Shown: piece after piece, positions 1-12,299 of the stretch | How the letters are laid out: every line of letters starts with the position of its first letter | How positions within the stretch are numbered: the stretch's first letter is position 1 | From: Datura wrightii | Taxonomy: Eukaryota; Streptophyta; Magnoliopsida; Solanales; Solanaceae | Reading direction: 5' to 3' | DNA length: 64,000 bases | NCBI GenBank assembly: GCA_035772735.1 | Contig: JASDFA010000001.1 | Location: 52,777,001-52,841,000, forward strand | The notes under the pieces: generated by a model | What the model saw: only the letters and a program-made list of their open reading frames with translations | Told to the model about the DNA's origin: nothing | Database searches by the model: none | Made by a program: the position numbers and the translations under genes

Positions 1-1377
1 TCAAATTTTTAAAAATATGATGCCTAATTATGCAAGTTTTATGAAGAGTTGAGATTATGACCTATGTTTTTAAGAATGATGAGATGTCTAGTATGAAAGT
101 ATGATTTTGATTTACCCATGCATGTATTCATCAGTTTGACTATCAAGTCTATTTCAAGCATGTTTATGTTTGGGCAAGCCCACATGATCTAAGTATATTT
201 TATGAATTAGCTCTATTTTATGATATTAGCCTTCAACATGGTTTTGGAGTCAAGACTCCCACTTTCATCTTGTGGTATATTTTGAGCCAAGGCTACTTAT
301 ATTCAGATTTAAGACTACAAATGTAATTTCATGATCAGCTTCGTCTAATGATGATGGTTAGCTTCGTTGAAAATGGATGGAGAGCATATGCATGTTTTTG
401 GGAGTAGTGTCTAGCATCGAGTTGGCTACGGGTCCAAGTAAATCCCGGGCCTCAAAACTACCCGCCAATGTGGGTTATTTAGATTTTTTAGGACCTCCCT
501 TGTAATTTCTTCCCTACCCGCCGGAGGGCCTTAAGCTTGATATCTGATATCATGGTAGCGCTCTTAGCCCTGACAAAACTTTTGACGGCTCTGTCCACGT
601 GTGTGTAATAGTCGGGATCACGTAAGATCTATCATGATTATGTCGGCTATATGACGAGTCTACCACTATTCCTTATGATTTTAGTTATGCATGTTTATCA
701 GCCATGATATAATGTTCTCTACAGGTTTGACCTAGTGTTTAGTTTTACTTATGATATTAGTTTTAACTTTGGGCCATTTGATTCAGTTATGAAACTCAAC
801 TTATGTTTAATCATGTTTTCAAGATATCAACATGCAGTCTTTACTCTCGGAATCTTATGATGATATGATTTATGTTATGCATGTTTTCAGTTATACGTAC
901 TTAACCTGTTTTACTTACCTTGCGTAGTTGGTATATTCCAAGTATTGACCGCATACTCTATGTTGTATTATTTCATGATACAGGATCAGATCTAGATTCA
1001 GTCCCACCGCTACACAGTCTCCCGAGCTTGTCCAATGTTCCCGTTGGTGAGTCTTTATCCTTCGAGGACCTTCAGTTAGAGTTTTTATTAGCATCTTTCA
1101 GTTTCAGACTTGTAGTGAGCTAGTTTGGGTGTTGTTCCATCATCTGGTCAGTACATTAGAGGCTTTCCAGACATTGTGTTGTATTTAGCTTTGGATTTAG
1201 AGTTTTAATATTTTATTGTTCAGATGTTATAATGTTAAGACTTCACTACTTTATAAATCAGTTATTTGCTTTAGTTATGTTGAGACTTAGTTATCTTGTT
1301 CATACATGGGTCGACTTGGAGACTTTTATGGCTCTAGGTTCAGTATCTCGAACTGAGCCTATGTTCGAGTTGTGACA
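1..1377 (+). repeat. A1 5' LTR, partial (family A)
   Basis: This stretch matches the downstream part of the other family A LTRs and ends in TGACA, followed by the 4-nt spacer AACT and a Met-tRNA primer site. The window opens inside the LTR, so the U3 part is not visible. It has the AT-rich, ATG-repeating texture typical of the family and no credible coding sequence; the 67-codon frame at 920-1123 is an LTR accident. Confidence 0.85.
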
Positions 1378-1381
1378 AACT

Positions 1382-1393
1382 TGGTATCAGAGC
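1382..1393 (+). other. Primer-binding site (initiator Met tRNA), A1
   Basis: TGGTATCAGAGC matches the standard plant LTR-retrotransposon primer site complementary to the 3' end of initiator Met tRNA. It lies 4 nt after the LTR end. Confidence 0.92.
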
Positions 1394-1585
1394 AAAGGTT
1401 CAGTGTGTCCTAAGGTGTCTGAAAGTTGTGTTAAGTAGAGTCTTTTTCATGGGTTTTAAGAGCGCCACACTTTTGACGGAGAGGCTCCAAAGCATTTTAG
1501 GAAATTTCTCTTCTTTCATGATCTATATCGGGTGATGAAGTATCTCTCTATCCTTGTAGCTTGTGCTATACGCATTTGAAGAATT

Positions 1586-2700
1586 ATGCCTCCACACTGA
1601 TTAAAACGAAGAAGGAACGACAACGAAAATGAGAATGGCCATGAGAAGGGCAATGGAGAAAGGCAGCGGCAAGCCCCGCCAGCCTTAGAGGATCATGTGC
1701 CTGAGCAGGCTGCTCATGCTGAGTGTAGGGTAGCCATCCAGATGTTGGCACAGGTGTTGACCGCTCAGGTCAATCAGCAAGCAGTTGATCATGTTCCCCA
1801 GAACGGGAACTCAACAGCGACTATAGTCAGGGACTTCCTCAGGATGAATCCCCTTGAGTCCCTTGGATCAAGAGTGGATAAGGATCTACATGAGTTTATT
1901 GATGAAATCCAGAAGATCACCTAGATTATAGGGGTGATGGGGCAGGAGTATGCAGATCTAGCCTCTTATTAGTTGAAATGGATTGCTCATATCTGGTTCA
2001 GACAGTGGAAGGATAGCAGGGGAGTTAAAGGGGGTCCATTGGTTGGGATGAGTTTCTCACCATGTTCTTAAATAGATTCTTTCCTCAAAAGATGAGGGAT
2101 ATCAAGGCAGCAGAGTTCATGAACCTATGGAAGAATAACATGACAATCTAAGAGTATTCCTTGGAGTTTACCTGTTTGTCTAAATATGCACAGGAGATGG
2201 TGGTTGATCAAAGGTCTCAGGTGAATAGGTTTGTGTATGGGATAACAAACTTATTAGCCAAGGATTATAAGACCTCTATGTTTCATCCTCACAGTTTATC
2301 ATGTATGCCCAGTAGATAGAGGCGGTGCAGTTGAGTGAGAGAGAGAGAGGCCAAGAGGGCCAAGACCGACAGTCTCAGGTTCTCCCAGTAGAGACCTTGT
2401 GGTGCGCATCGTCAGTAGACCCATCAGAGATCATCAGCCCCAACGCCGTCAGTAGCGAGTGTGCCATCCAAATCTAGGCTCGATTAGAGGGGACGAGCAT
2501 CAGGCTCTCGAGGTCAGGGGAGTAGGTTAGTAGAGCCCAAAATTCTAGGTTGTGACATGTGTAGTAGGAGGAGAAATGGTTAGTCCTTCAGGAGTACAGC
2601 TACATGCTTCTGGTATAGGAAGCCCGGACATATGCTCAGAGATTGTCTAGTAGCCAGACAAGGCCATGGTAGAGGCCAAGACCCAACCACTAATTCAGCA
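1586..2700 (+). pseudogene. A1 gag remnant
   Basis: An ATG at 1586 opens a frame that stops after four codons. Beyond it lies a recognisable Gag: an asparagine/glycine-rich N-terminus, then a capsid-like (Retrotrans_gag) stretch with FLRMNP near 1840, AHIWFRQW near 1990 and FFPQKMR near 2080, and a nucleocapsid knuckle at 2605-2646. The knuckle reads CFWYRKPGHMLRDC, with Tyr in place of the second Cys, so zinc binding should be lost. Several stops and frame changes lie between these blocks. Homologous blocks occur in G (17005 onward) and F (63145 onward). It is a dead copy. Confidence 0.85.
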
Positions 2701-2744
2701 CCTACACCAGCATGCTCAGCTCAGTAGGGTGCATCCACTAGTGC

Positions 2745-4006
2745 AGGTGGTGGACAACGTTAGAACAGGTTCTACGTCCTCTCATCTTGTCGGGAGCAGG
2801 ATATCTCTCCAGATGTGGTCACTGGTATGTTATGAGTATTCCATCTTGATGTTTATGCATTGTTAGATCCAAGGGCTTCTTTATCTTTTGTGATGCCTTA
2901 TGTTTCTAGTAGTTTTAGAGTCAGTCCCAAAATCTTATCACAACCCTTCCCTATCTATACTCCAGTCGGTGACTCAGTTATAGCACGATAGATATACAAA
3001 AATTGCCCTGTCACAGTCCTTCGAAAAGTCACTTCAGTAGATGTAGTGGAGTTATCCATGACATATGTTGATGTTATCTTTGGCATAAATTGGTTGTGTA
3101 CATGTTATGCCTCAGTGAATTGTAGAACTCATGCGGTAGAGTTTCGGTGTTAGGGTGAACAAGTCCTAGAGTGGAAGGGTAGTTCAGCGATGCCTGTATG
3201 TCGCTTTATTTCCTACCTTAAGGCTAGAAAGATGATTTCTAAGGGTTTTGTCTACCATCTAGTTCGGTTTAAGGATACTACGTTCAAGACCCCGACTCTC
3301 CAGTCAGTTCCTATTGTGTGTGAGTACCCGGAGGTGTTCCCAGATGATCTACCCGGAGTTCCTCCTGAGCGAGAGATTGACGTTGATATTGACCTTCTTC
3401 CCGATACGCAGCCTATATGTATTTCTCCTTACAGAATAGCTCCAGTTGAAAGTTGAAGGAGTAGTTGAAAGATTTCTGAGACAGGGGGTTCATCAGACCT
3501 AGCAAATCCCCATTGGGGTGCACCAGTTCTCTTTGTTAAAAAGAAGGATGGTTCTCTTCATATGTGCATTGACTATCGGCAGTTGAACAAGGTTTACTTC
3601 AAGAACAAATATCCTCTTCCTACAATTGATGATTTGTTTGACCAACTTCGGGGTGCTAAGTGCTTCTCAAAGATAGATGTCAGGTCCGGTTATCACTAGC
3701 TCAGATTTAGGAAAAGTGACATCTCGAAGACAGCCTTCAGGAATCGATATGGTCACTATGAGTTTCTAGTTATGTCTTTCGGACTAATGAATTCTCCTGC
3801 AGCTTTTATAGATTTGATGAATAGGGTGTTTAAGCCATATTTGGATATGTTTGCGATTGTGTTCATAGAGCACATCCTCATATACTCTCGGAGCGAGGAG
3901 GAGCATGTCGCTCATTTGAGGATTGTGTTATAGACTCTCAAGGATCGCCAGTTGTTTGCTAAATTCAACAAGTGTGAGTTTTGGTTGGACTCAGTAGCAT
4001 TTTTGG
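2745..4006 (+). pseudogene. A1 protease and reverse transcriptase remnant, truncated
   Basis: The protease has the family motif LLDPRASLSF near 2855-2890; the Gly of the usual DPGA/DPGS signature is Arg here. The RT fingers and palm follow from about 3300 (EVFPDDLPGVPPEREID), and the open stretch 3190-3456 is part of this. The catalytic FIDD box at 3862-3873 reads FIEH, so both catalytic Asp positions are changed. RT ends at FWLDSVAF (about 4000), where the sequence switches to Athila-like RT. RNase H, integrase and chromodomain are absent. Confidence 0.85.
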
Positions 4007-5215
4007 TGGGTGAGTCCGGTACAGTGTGTACCGAGGAAAGGTAGTATCATAGTGGTACCTAACAAGAAGAATGAGATAATACTGACACAACCAGTCACAA
4101 TGTGGCTTGTATGCATGGATTGCAGGAAACTCAACCACTGGCCCCAAAAGGACCACTTTCCAATGTCATTCTTGGATAAGATGCTTGACAGACTGGAAGG
4201 TAAAGGTTGGTACTTTTTCTTGACGGCTACTCGGGATGTAATCGAATTACCATCGCTCTAAATACCAAGAAAAGATGACCTTCACTTGTCTGTATGGGAT
4301 GTTCGCTTTCAAAAGAATGTCATTTGGGTTGTGCATTACACTGGCCACATTCCAGCATTGCATGATGTCTATATTCTCAGATATGGTGGAGGACACCGTT
4401 GAAGAATTTATGGACGACTTCTCCATTTTGGGTGACTCACTCGAATCTTGCCTCAACCACTTGGGCAAAGTATTGAAAAGATGTGAATAAACTAATCTGG
4501 TCCTAAATTGGGAAAAATGTCACTTTATGGTCACAGAAGGAATAATGTTGGGTCATAAGATCTCAGGAAAAGGTATTGAGGTGGACAAGGCAAAAATTGA
4601 GGTTATAGATGGTTTGCCGCCCCCTATTTCCGTGAAAGGGATCAAAAGATTTTTGGGGTATGTAGGATTCTACAGATGATTTATCAATGACTTTTCAAAA
4701 ATTGCATAGCCATTATGCAAATTACTTGAGAAGGAGGTAAAGTTTGTGCTTGATGAGGCATGTCTGAGGGCTTTTGAGCACTTGAAAGAGAAACTCACCA
4801 CTACTCCTATCATCATAGCTCCAGATTGGTCTCTTCCATTTCAGGTAATGTGCGATTCTAGCGGGGTTGCTCTTGGTGCTGTTCTGGGCCAACGAACAAC
4901 AAAGATTTTTCATCCTATCTACTACGCTAGAAAACACTCAACACTGCCCAGAAGAATTACACGGTCACAGAACATAAGCTTTTAGCGGTGGCTTTCGCAT
5001 TCGAAAAATTTCGAGCATACTTGCTTGGAACCAAGGTGATCATCCATACATACCATGCCTCTTTGAGGTACCTGATGTCCAAAAATGATGTTAAACCCAG
5101 ATTGATTCAATGGTGCTGTTGCTTCAAGAATTCGAGTTGGAGGTTAAAGATCAGAAAGGAATGAAAAATCAGGTAGTTGATCATCTATCCAGGATAGAGT
5201 TTGAAGCTAGGGCAA
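4007..5215 (+). pseudogene. At1 reverse transcriptase and RNase H remnant
   Basis: Two overlapping frames (4010-4261 and 4275-4490) split the RT with a frameshift near 4262. The catalytic box FMDDFSIL survives near 4405-4430. The RT connection continues to LPPPISVKGIKRFLG near 4615. RNase H begins at 4746, with the first catalytic Asp kept in MCDSSG (about 4850) and a frameshift near 4980. It ends near VVDHLSRIE-like sequence at about 5200. Scattered stops include TAA at about 4488, TGA at about 4678 and TAG at 4984. It is a non-functional copy. Confidence 0.85.
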
Positions 5216-5219
5216 GATA

Positions 5220-6590
5220 GGAGGTTGATATTTACGATGCTTTCCCAGAGGAACAGGTGCTAGCTTCATCTCTGGATTTGATTCCCTAGTTTGCCGACTT
5301 TTCAAAATTACTTGGTTAGCGATATGATACCGGCAGACCTGACTCCGAAGCAAAAGAAAAAGTTCTTATTTTATGCTTGAAGATATTACTAGGATGAACC
5401 ATACTGATTTCGCATTTGTGCAGATGGGATCATATCGTAGGTGTGTGCCGGAAGTAGAGATTTTGAGCATTCTAGAGGCATGTCGTTCATCTCCAGTTGG
5501 AGGTCATCATAGTGGTTGAACTGCACATAAAATCTTACAATGTAGATATTACTAGCCCTCTATTCACCAAGATGCATATGATTATGCCAAGTCCTATGAT
5601 CAATGTCAAAGTCAAGCGGTATTACCCGTAAACATGAGTTGCTATTGACCCCCATTCTGGAAGTTGAGTTGTTTGATGTATGGGGTATATACTTCATGGG
5701 CCCATTTGTTAGCTCATATGGGATGAAATACATCTTGGTAGAAGTGGACTATGTCTCCAAATGGGTGGAGGCTATTGCACTACCAAACAATGAAGGCAAA
5801 AGTGTTATAGTACTTTTGTGGAAGCACATCTTCGCCTGGTTTGGCACTCCCAAAGTTATTATCAGTGATGGTGGATCCCACTTTTGTAAATGCCTCTTTA
5901 GAACTCTATTGGAAAAATATGGTTTCAGGCACAAGGTGGCAGCACCTTACCACCCTCAGTCAAGCAGACAAGTGGAAGTTTCAAATAGGGAGATAAAGAC
6001 CATTCTTGCCAAAATAGTGACTACTAGTCAGACAAATTGGTCTAGGAAGCTCGATGATACACTGTAGGCTTCCGAACAGCTTATAAGACTAGAATGAAGC
6101 TGAATATAAACTGTCAAATTATGTTATTACCTGTCAAATTATGTCATGGTTTATGGAAAATCATGTCATTACCTGTTAAATTAGAGCATAAAGCACTATA
6201 GGCTCTGAAAAAGCTGAATATAAACTGGAATGAAGCAGCCAAACTAAGACTTAACCAGCTCAATGAGTTGGATGAGTTCTGACTAGAGCTTAGGAGAGTA
6301 CAACCATTCATAAAGAGAGGATGAAGATTTACCATGACAAGAAGATTGCAAAAAGGGAGTTTAGCACAAGAGATTTGGTCCTACTGTTCAACTCAAGGCT
6401 CCGGTTGCACTTAGGAAAGCTGAAATCTAGATGGATGGGACCCTACAGAGTGGTACATATTTCTCCATATGGTGCAGTGGAACTTGAGAATAAATAAGGA
6501 AAAACGTTCAAAGTGAACGGGCAAATAATAAAGTTATATCTGGGAGATGTGGAGGAATTAAGAGGAATAGAGGTAGTATACCTTGATGAT
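5220..6590 (+). pseudogene. At1 integrase remnant
   Basis: The zinc-binding HHCC region is visible near 5500-5610 (GGHHSG, then YDQC). The core domain is open from 5603 to 6067. The first catalytic Asp is Tyr (WGIYFMG, codon 5690-5692), the second is kept in ISDGGSHF, and the Glu is kept in NREIKTIL. From 6085 to 6220 short segments are repeated (GCTGAATATAAACTG and ACCTGTCAAATTATGT each occur twice), which disrupts the C-terminal part. Integrase C-terminal sequence (NWNEAAKLRLNQLNELDEF) is legible to about 6280, then frameshifts and stops continue to about 6590. Confidence 0.82.
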
Positions 6591-8237
6591 TCCTAAAGAG
6601 TCGCAAGAGTTACATCGTACCGCGATATTAAATCAGGAGTTGCATGGGAGGCAACCCATGAACAGTGAACTCTGAGTAGACATATGTATGTTCTCTTCCC
6701 TCTATTCTTGTAGTTCATGCTTCGGGGACGAAGCATAATTTTCAAAAGGGGAGGGGGTGTACTTGTATTTTTTGGATTTTTGGATTCGTCCGAGGGTTTT
6801 TCTTGCCGTGTTTCATTTCCCTCAGGCATGCTATATAGTAGAACCGACATTTTTAGGATTTTATTTTCTTATTTTTTGATTTTTTATTAATTATAAAGTA
6901 TCTTAGGAGTACTCAGCCAATAAAAATACACTACTTTCAGATTCTTGAAAAAATTGACCCTGTTTAGTATTTTTTGATGAATTAGCTGTGTACTTGTGAC
7001 TCCATGCATGATTTTTGTGGATCTTTTCATGTCATTTAGTGTATTAGCATTAGTAGTCTTATTAATCCATGCATAAACTAGACAGGTAAAGTGAATATAA
7101 GTTATGTGCCATGTGTGAGTGAGGTTTGGTACTTAGTTCAGTACTGTGTTGAAAATCTAGAACTTGCCTGGTTGGTCTTTGCGTAAGTTAAGGATGGTTG
7201 GTTAGAATATGATCATAGGACATTTATGTGGAGCCCACTTTTAGCCTAAATAAACCTACCAAAATCATATGATTCCCTTGATCCAAATTTTGAGCATTTA
7301 ATAAATTATTTTTCTTTGACAAACCGATGAACCGTACCCTTTTTTTATAATGAACCTGTTTTGGCCCTAGTCCCTCCTTGGACATTGTGAACCTTAACAT
7401 AGGCAAAATGCCTAAGTTGAGGGTGACTAGAGTAGAGTTGCATAAATAGTGGGAATGAGAAAAAGAGAGAGAAAAGAGAAAAGGTGAAAAATGAGGTGTG
7501 GTGTAACAAATCAAAAAAAAAGAAAAAAAAAAGAGAAGAAAAATTGACAAAGAAAATTCAAAAAGAAAAATAATTCTTGAAAAAGGTAGAAAACACATCA
7601 CACTCATACAAATGCATACGAAGGGGTGAAAAGGGAGGAAAAGCAAAAAAAAGGGTAAAATAAGTGAATGGTGGAGCCAATGTTTGTAGTGCCAAGGAAG
7701 GGTTAGTCACATAAAAAGATCCCATATTTATCATGTCCAGCCCTAAAATCTACATTACAAGCCAAGTGAAGTCCAATAGTGATCCTAATCTAACCATCTG
7801 ACAGGCAGAAGTAGAGAAAATAAGGGCAAGCCTATGGTATCTGATACATAGTACTTGGAATTTCTTCGGGAGAGTGAGAGTCTCGCTTGTTCAGTCCCAT
7901 GTCATATATGTTACAATATCTATGAGTAGGGACTTCATTTGTTGTGAGGGTACATGGGCTGTGTTTAATTTTACCATTGGTTTGTGTGAAAAGTATTGGT
8001 GATGGCTTGATTGCCTGTTAATAGCTAGATGACATGTCTCGATCCCTGCTAATCATGTTTTGTGATTGCTTGTAGTACATTAGCTGATATTGGTTCACGG
8101 AAGAAGGGTCAAAAGTTGTTGGATTTATAGTGCAAATTTTGTTTGGTATTGGCTGTAGTATCCTAGGTTTATTTTCTAGTTGAGTGTCGTGTTTAGTTTT
8201 ACCTGAGGACATGCAAAAGTCTTTAAGTTGAGGGTGT
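6591..8237 (+). other. At1 3' untranslated tail with purine-rich tract
   Basis: I find no coding signal in these 1.6 kb. A G-rich run lies at about 6744-6762, and a long A/G-dominated tract at about 7450-7680. AAGTTGAGGGTG occurs twice (about 7411 and 8225); the second abuts the LTR and may act as the polypurine primer for plus-strand synthesis. The 140-codon frame on the minus strand here is the shadow of the purine tract. Confidence 0.55.
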
Positions 8238-9888
8238 TGATGTGCTGTGAGATTACAGCACTTTCGATCCTCAAAACTAAGAAAATAGCATGAACTTAGG
8301 TGTGTTTATATGGATATAAGACACTTTTTCTTTGATTACAGGAAAAATAAGTGTTGGAGAAAGAATGTGCAAAAGAATCCAGAAAGTGTAGAAAATGAGC
8401 TAAAGTTATAGTCTTCGTACGAGTCGTACGTTGATGATACGAGTCGTACTAAGAACTGTGAAAAGTTTCAGATGGCTAAACTGGGGAGAATACAATCTAC
8501 GACTCTAAGTACGAGTTGTACAACAATGGTATGAGCTGTAACTTGAGTAGTGGAAATATTCAGAAGAAATTGCACAAAGGTAGACTCCTAATACGAATGG
8601 ACTTACAAACTGTGGCAACAATGTACGAATCGTACTAGGAGCAGTGGTGATCTTCAGAGGATTTTCAATGCTATGCAGAACTTCTGACAGTACGAGTCAT
8701 GGCTGGGAGGTAGGAGTCGTACCACAACACTCGTGAATAATTTCAGAAAAAGTCAGAGTTCTTAGAGCCAGACCACGGAAGCAAAGCATGACTCATAGGA
8801 AGCATGTACTGGTCATACCAATGCCCAACACTTAGCTAGAATTTCAGCAAGCCAAGGACTTACGGACAACAGGTGGCCCGATTTATGGAAAATCACCCTG
8901 CTATCTTAGAAAAAGGATTCTTATGTCTCTATAAATACCTTTTATGTTTTATTTTCAGGAGAGAATCATAGGGAACATTAGGGAGATGTGAGAGAAGCGT
9001 GAAATCAATTGAGATACGAGGGGAAAAATATATAATTGAGTTGATTGACTTTTGATCAACCTTTTCTTGGATTCTTTCTTGATCTTTATCAATTGTTCTT
9101 GAGGTTTTTTTGATATAATCAAAGAAGCTTTTCTCTTATACACTATTGTAAGTACTGAATTATGTGTTTAATTATGAATGCATATCACAACCTCGCAACT
9201 ATGAGAGTATAAAACCTCCATAGCTAGGGTTGTGGGAACCATGGAGGATTAACGAGCTAGGGATACACAAAAGTGATTCGAAATCAATATAAAATGATTG
9301 TATTGTATTCTCTTCATGCTTAAACATTTCTTAACGATGTACAACGTTATGACCTGCCCGAATTCTTTACTTGCTTGAGCCTAGAGAGGTAGAGATTAGG
9401 AAAAGAGAATTACAACAAAGTCTTGATCTTGATGATCATTGTATTAACTTGAGCTGTGGTCGCAGGATAGTTAAATTTGGAACATATTGATAACGGTTAG
9501 TTTGAAACCGCTCATGAGACCTAACCCGATGAGTGAGTATAGTCATCCAATAGGGATGAAACTGTCGTTTGGATGAACCCTAGTTATCAGTTCTACAAGT
9601 AAGCATTGGTATTGATCACGTATGTATACATGAAGCAGTTATAAACCCATGGGGAACAAAACCCTAGTTATTTTTAAATCTTGATTTATATCATAATTTC
9701 AATCATTGTTTTAAGTATTGTTTTCTTAAAACCCCCAAATTGGAGTAACTAACCAACAAGTTCACTTACCGACATTAGTGTAGATCTTCCATATTCCTTG
9801 TGGGTTCGACTCCAACCTCTTTGTTGGGTTCTTTATTGACAAAGCCCGTTTCATACTTCAGCAGGAGGTGTGAGTTTCAACGTTATCA
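8238..9888 (+). repeat. At1 3' LTR (Athila-like)
   Basis: The LTR starts TGATGTGC and ends TTATCA, close to the TGATGT...ACATCA termini of the related solo LTR at 26110-27717. Shared internal landmarks are AACTAAGAAAATA near the start, a TATA box, TATTGTAAGT, and CTAGGGTTGTGGGAACCATG (about 9222). The first third holds palindromic motifs such as CGTACGAGTCGTACG at 8416-8430. Confidence 0.8.
8930..8937 (+). promoter_or_regulatory. TATA box of At1 LTR
   Basis: TATAAATA sits about 690 bp into the LTR. The same position in the related solo LTR has TATATAAATA (26754-26763). Conservation between two independent insertions supports it as the LTR promoter. Confidence 0.6.
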
Positions 9889-11700
9889 AGACCTGCATTT
9901 TCTCCAGTAGACCTAATGGATAGAGTCCTCGAGTCATCCAGTACCCCATGAGTCGTGATGTCACTCGTGAGGACTGGCAACGTCCAAATTTTCTATGTTT
10001 TAGTAAGGGTGTTTTCATTATTCTAAGTTTCTAGGTGCTAAACTACGTCGTTTTAAGCTCTGTTAGAAAGTTTTTTGGAGTACTTAACCAATCCTAAGTC
10101 ATTCTATTCAATGCATGCAAGAATAGAGTGCTTCATTGGAGATCAAGTTTGAGAATCCCCTTAGTTCTTCCCCAAATCTCTTGGGTATTCAAGGAAGGGT
10201 GTGAAATCTGATTTACCCAGGTATATAGAGTTATGAATGGGAGTTTCTCTTCACCCTCATACCCAAATCCCTTCTCAATTCATGAATTCAAGTGCATGGT
10301 TCCATGGGGTTCTAACCCAATCTATGAAATTCTCTATGTTTCAATCATTGGTCAATTCTCTTCATGTTTATAATGATGTTTTAATATTCATGGGCATGTT
10401 TTATAATTATTTTGATTATAATTTATGATTTCAAAGTTTTAAAAATATGATGCCCAATTATGCAAGTTTTATGAAAAGTTGACACTATGATCTATGTTTT
10501 TTCAAGCATGATGAGATGTCTAGTATGAAAGTATGATTTTGATTTACCCATGCATGTATCCATGATCTTGACTATCAAGTCTATTTCAAGCATGTTTATG
10601 TTTGGGCAAGCCCACATGATCTAAGTATGTTTCATGAATTAGCTCTATTTTATGATATTAGGCTACCACACGGTTTTGGAGTCTAGAGTCCCACTTTTCC
10701 GCTTGTGGTATGTTTTGAGCCAAGGCTCCTTATATTCATATTTAAAATTATGAAAGTAATTTCATGATCATCTTCATCTAAAGACAATGGTTCATCTTCG
10801 TTGAAAAATGATGTAGAGCATATGCATATTTTTGGGAGTTGTGTCTAGCATCGAGTAGAAAGGGGTCTAGGTAAACCCCGGGCCTCAAAACTACATGCTA
10901 ACATAGGTTATTCAGATTTGTTGGGACCTCTCTTGTGAGCTTTCCTGCACGCCAGAGGTCCTTCAACTTGATATCAATATTATGGTAGCGACCTTAGCCC
11001 TGGTAAGGCTTTGGACGGCTCTGTCCACTTGAGTGTAATAGTCGGGATCCTGTAAGCTCTATCGTGATTATGTCAGTTATATGTTGACTATGCATGTTTA
11101 TCAGTCATGATATGATGTTCTCTACAGTTTTGGACCAATATTCAATTTTTACTTATGATATCACATTTAGCTTTGGGTCATTCAATTCAGTTATGAAATT
11201 CAGCTTATGTCTAATCATGTTTTGAAGATATCAGCATGGAGTTCTTATTCTCAGAATCTTATGATGATATGATTTATGTTATGCATTTTTTCAGTTATAC
11301 TTACTTAGCCAGTTATACTTAGTCCAGCCGCTAGCCAGTTTTCCGAGCTTGTCCAGTGTTCCCGTTGGTGAGTTCTCATCCTTCGAGGACCTTCAGTTGG
11401 GTTTGTTATTAGCATCTTTCAGTTTTAGACTCTTAGTGAGCTAGTTGAGGTGTTGTCCTATCAACTCATCAGTACGTTAGAGGCTTTCCAGAAATTGTGT
11501 TGTATTCATCTGCGGATTTTAGAGATTTATATTTCTTTTTTCAGATGTTATAATGTTCATACTTCTGCTATTTCAGAACTTAGTTATTCGCTTTAATTAT
11601 GTTGAGCCTTAGTTATCATGCTCATTCCATGGGTCGACTTGGAGCCATTTATAGTTCTAGGTTCCGTGTCTCGATCCGAGCCTATGTTCAGGCCCTGACA
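9889..11700 (+). repeat. A1 3' LTR, 5'-truncated (family A)
   Basis: The sequence resumes inside a family A LTR directly after the Athila LTR. It carries the family landmark ACTACGTCGTTTTAAGC (about 10044) and parallels the 5' LTR from about 10430 onward. It ends CCTGACA at 11700, matching the TGACA end of the other copies. The flank AACTAAAAAT then begins non-LTR sequence. Confidence 0.85.
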
Positions 11701-11765
11701 AACTAAAAATAAAAGCTCTATGATAAAAAGAAACTAAAAATATATTTTCAAGATATTGTTAATAC

Positions 11766-12299
11766 CTTTGCTTTCTCAGAACGCCAATAAGAGACAAGAC
11801 CACTCCATTGATCCCTTGGGATACGCTTTGGTCTATTTTTGTGCAATGTGTCTTTAGTCTTATACATTGGAATATACTCACCTTTTAAAGAACACTTGTA
11901 GTGTTTCCATATCTTACCTAGTGACTTTAATACAAAACCTTCTCCACATTTTGGGATAGCGAACTTCTTCTGAAAAAATAAAAGCCATCATTTAGAAAAT
12001 AACATCATGTATATAGATTGGTCTTATTAACATTTAATAATAATAATAACTACCTCATACCCTCACAAAATTGAGCAATTTCTTCTTTTCATCATTGTCA
12101 GAGATTCTCCAATCATCTATATGTAGAAGTATTAATTCTGGAGTTCTTGCAATGATTCCTAGAAAGATAGAAATTCCACCCTCTTATCCAATAGATTGGT
12201 TACGACTATTAAACGACACATCAACTGCATACCCCGGAGGAAGTTCCCAAATATATTTTAGTAAGGTAGGGCCCCTAACCTTTCTTGCCTCCGAATTAC
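11766..12299 (-). pseudogene. Transposase_24 (Ptta/En/Spm) gene relic, two exons
   Basis: On the minus strand, exon 12061-12299 reads VRGPTLLKYIWELP and later DDWRISDNDEKKKLLNFVR. A 91-bp intron (11970-12060) with GT donor and TTTTTTCAG acceptor joins it in frame to exon 11766-11969, which reads KKFAIPKCGEGFVLKSLGK and later RPKRIPRDQWSGLVSYW. This matches the plant Transposase_24 domain (RGPTK...W, PKRVP...W) of En/Spm-type, CACTA-related proteins. One stop (TAA, 12184-12186) breaks exon 1 where the family has a Glu. A further GT donor follows the second exon, so the gene once continued left; A1 now occupies that side. A domesticated host gene fragment is an alternative to a transposon fragment. 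Confidence 0.75.

Larger units (their letters stand above)
4007..9888 (+). mobile_element. At1: 5'-truncated Athila-like element
   Basis: From 4007 the reading switches to RT of a different lineage (VSPVQCVPRKG, KDHFP, MMSIFSDMVE), characteristic of Athila-type Ty3/gypsy elements. RNase H, integrase, a long untranslated tail and one LTR (8238-9888) follow. Its own 5' LTR, primer site, gag and protease are missing. I see no env-like frame between integrase and the LTR, although some Athila elements carry one there. Confidence 0.82.
1..11700 (+). mobile_element. A1: broken Tekay/Del-like Ty3/gypsy element
   Basis: The order seen is LTR, Met-tRNA primer site, gag, protease, partial RT, then a foreign Athila-like segment (4007-9888), then the rest of an LTR (9889-11700). 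The two LTR parts share long near-identical stretches, for example around 20-110 and 10440-10550, so I read them as the 5' and 3' LTRs of one element. RT after its palm domain, RNase H, integrase and the first part of the 3' LTR are missing. Insertion of the Athila element into the 3' LTR followed by one deletion from A1 RT to Athila RT explains both truncations. The left end lies outside the window, so no target duplication can be tested. Confidence 0.8.

Noticed and set aside
7224..7646. 140-codon minus-strand frame rich in Phe, Leu and Ser, resembling a membrane protein
   Set aside because: It is the complement of a long A/G tract in the Athila untranslated tail; low complexity, no start context and no homologous frame elsewhere.
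6593..8237. Possible env-like gene after Athila integrase
   Set aside because: No frame with a signal peptide, transmembrane segment or coiled coil; only low-complexity and short frames.
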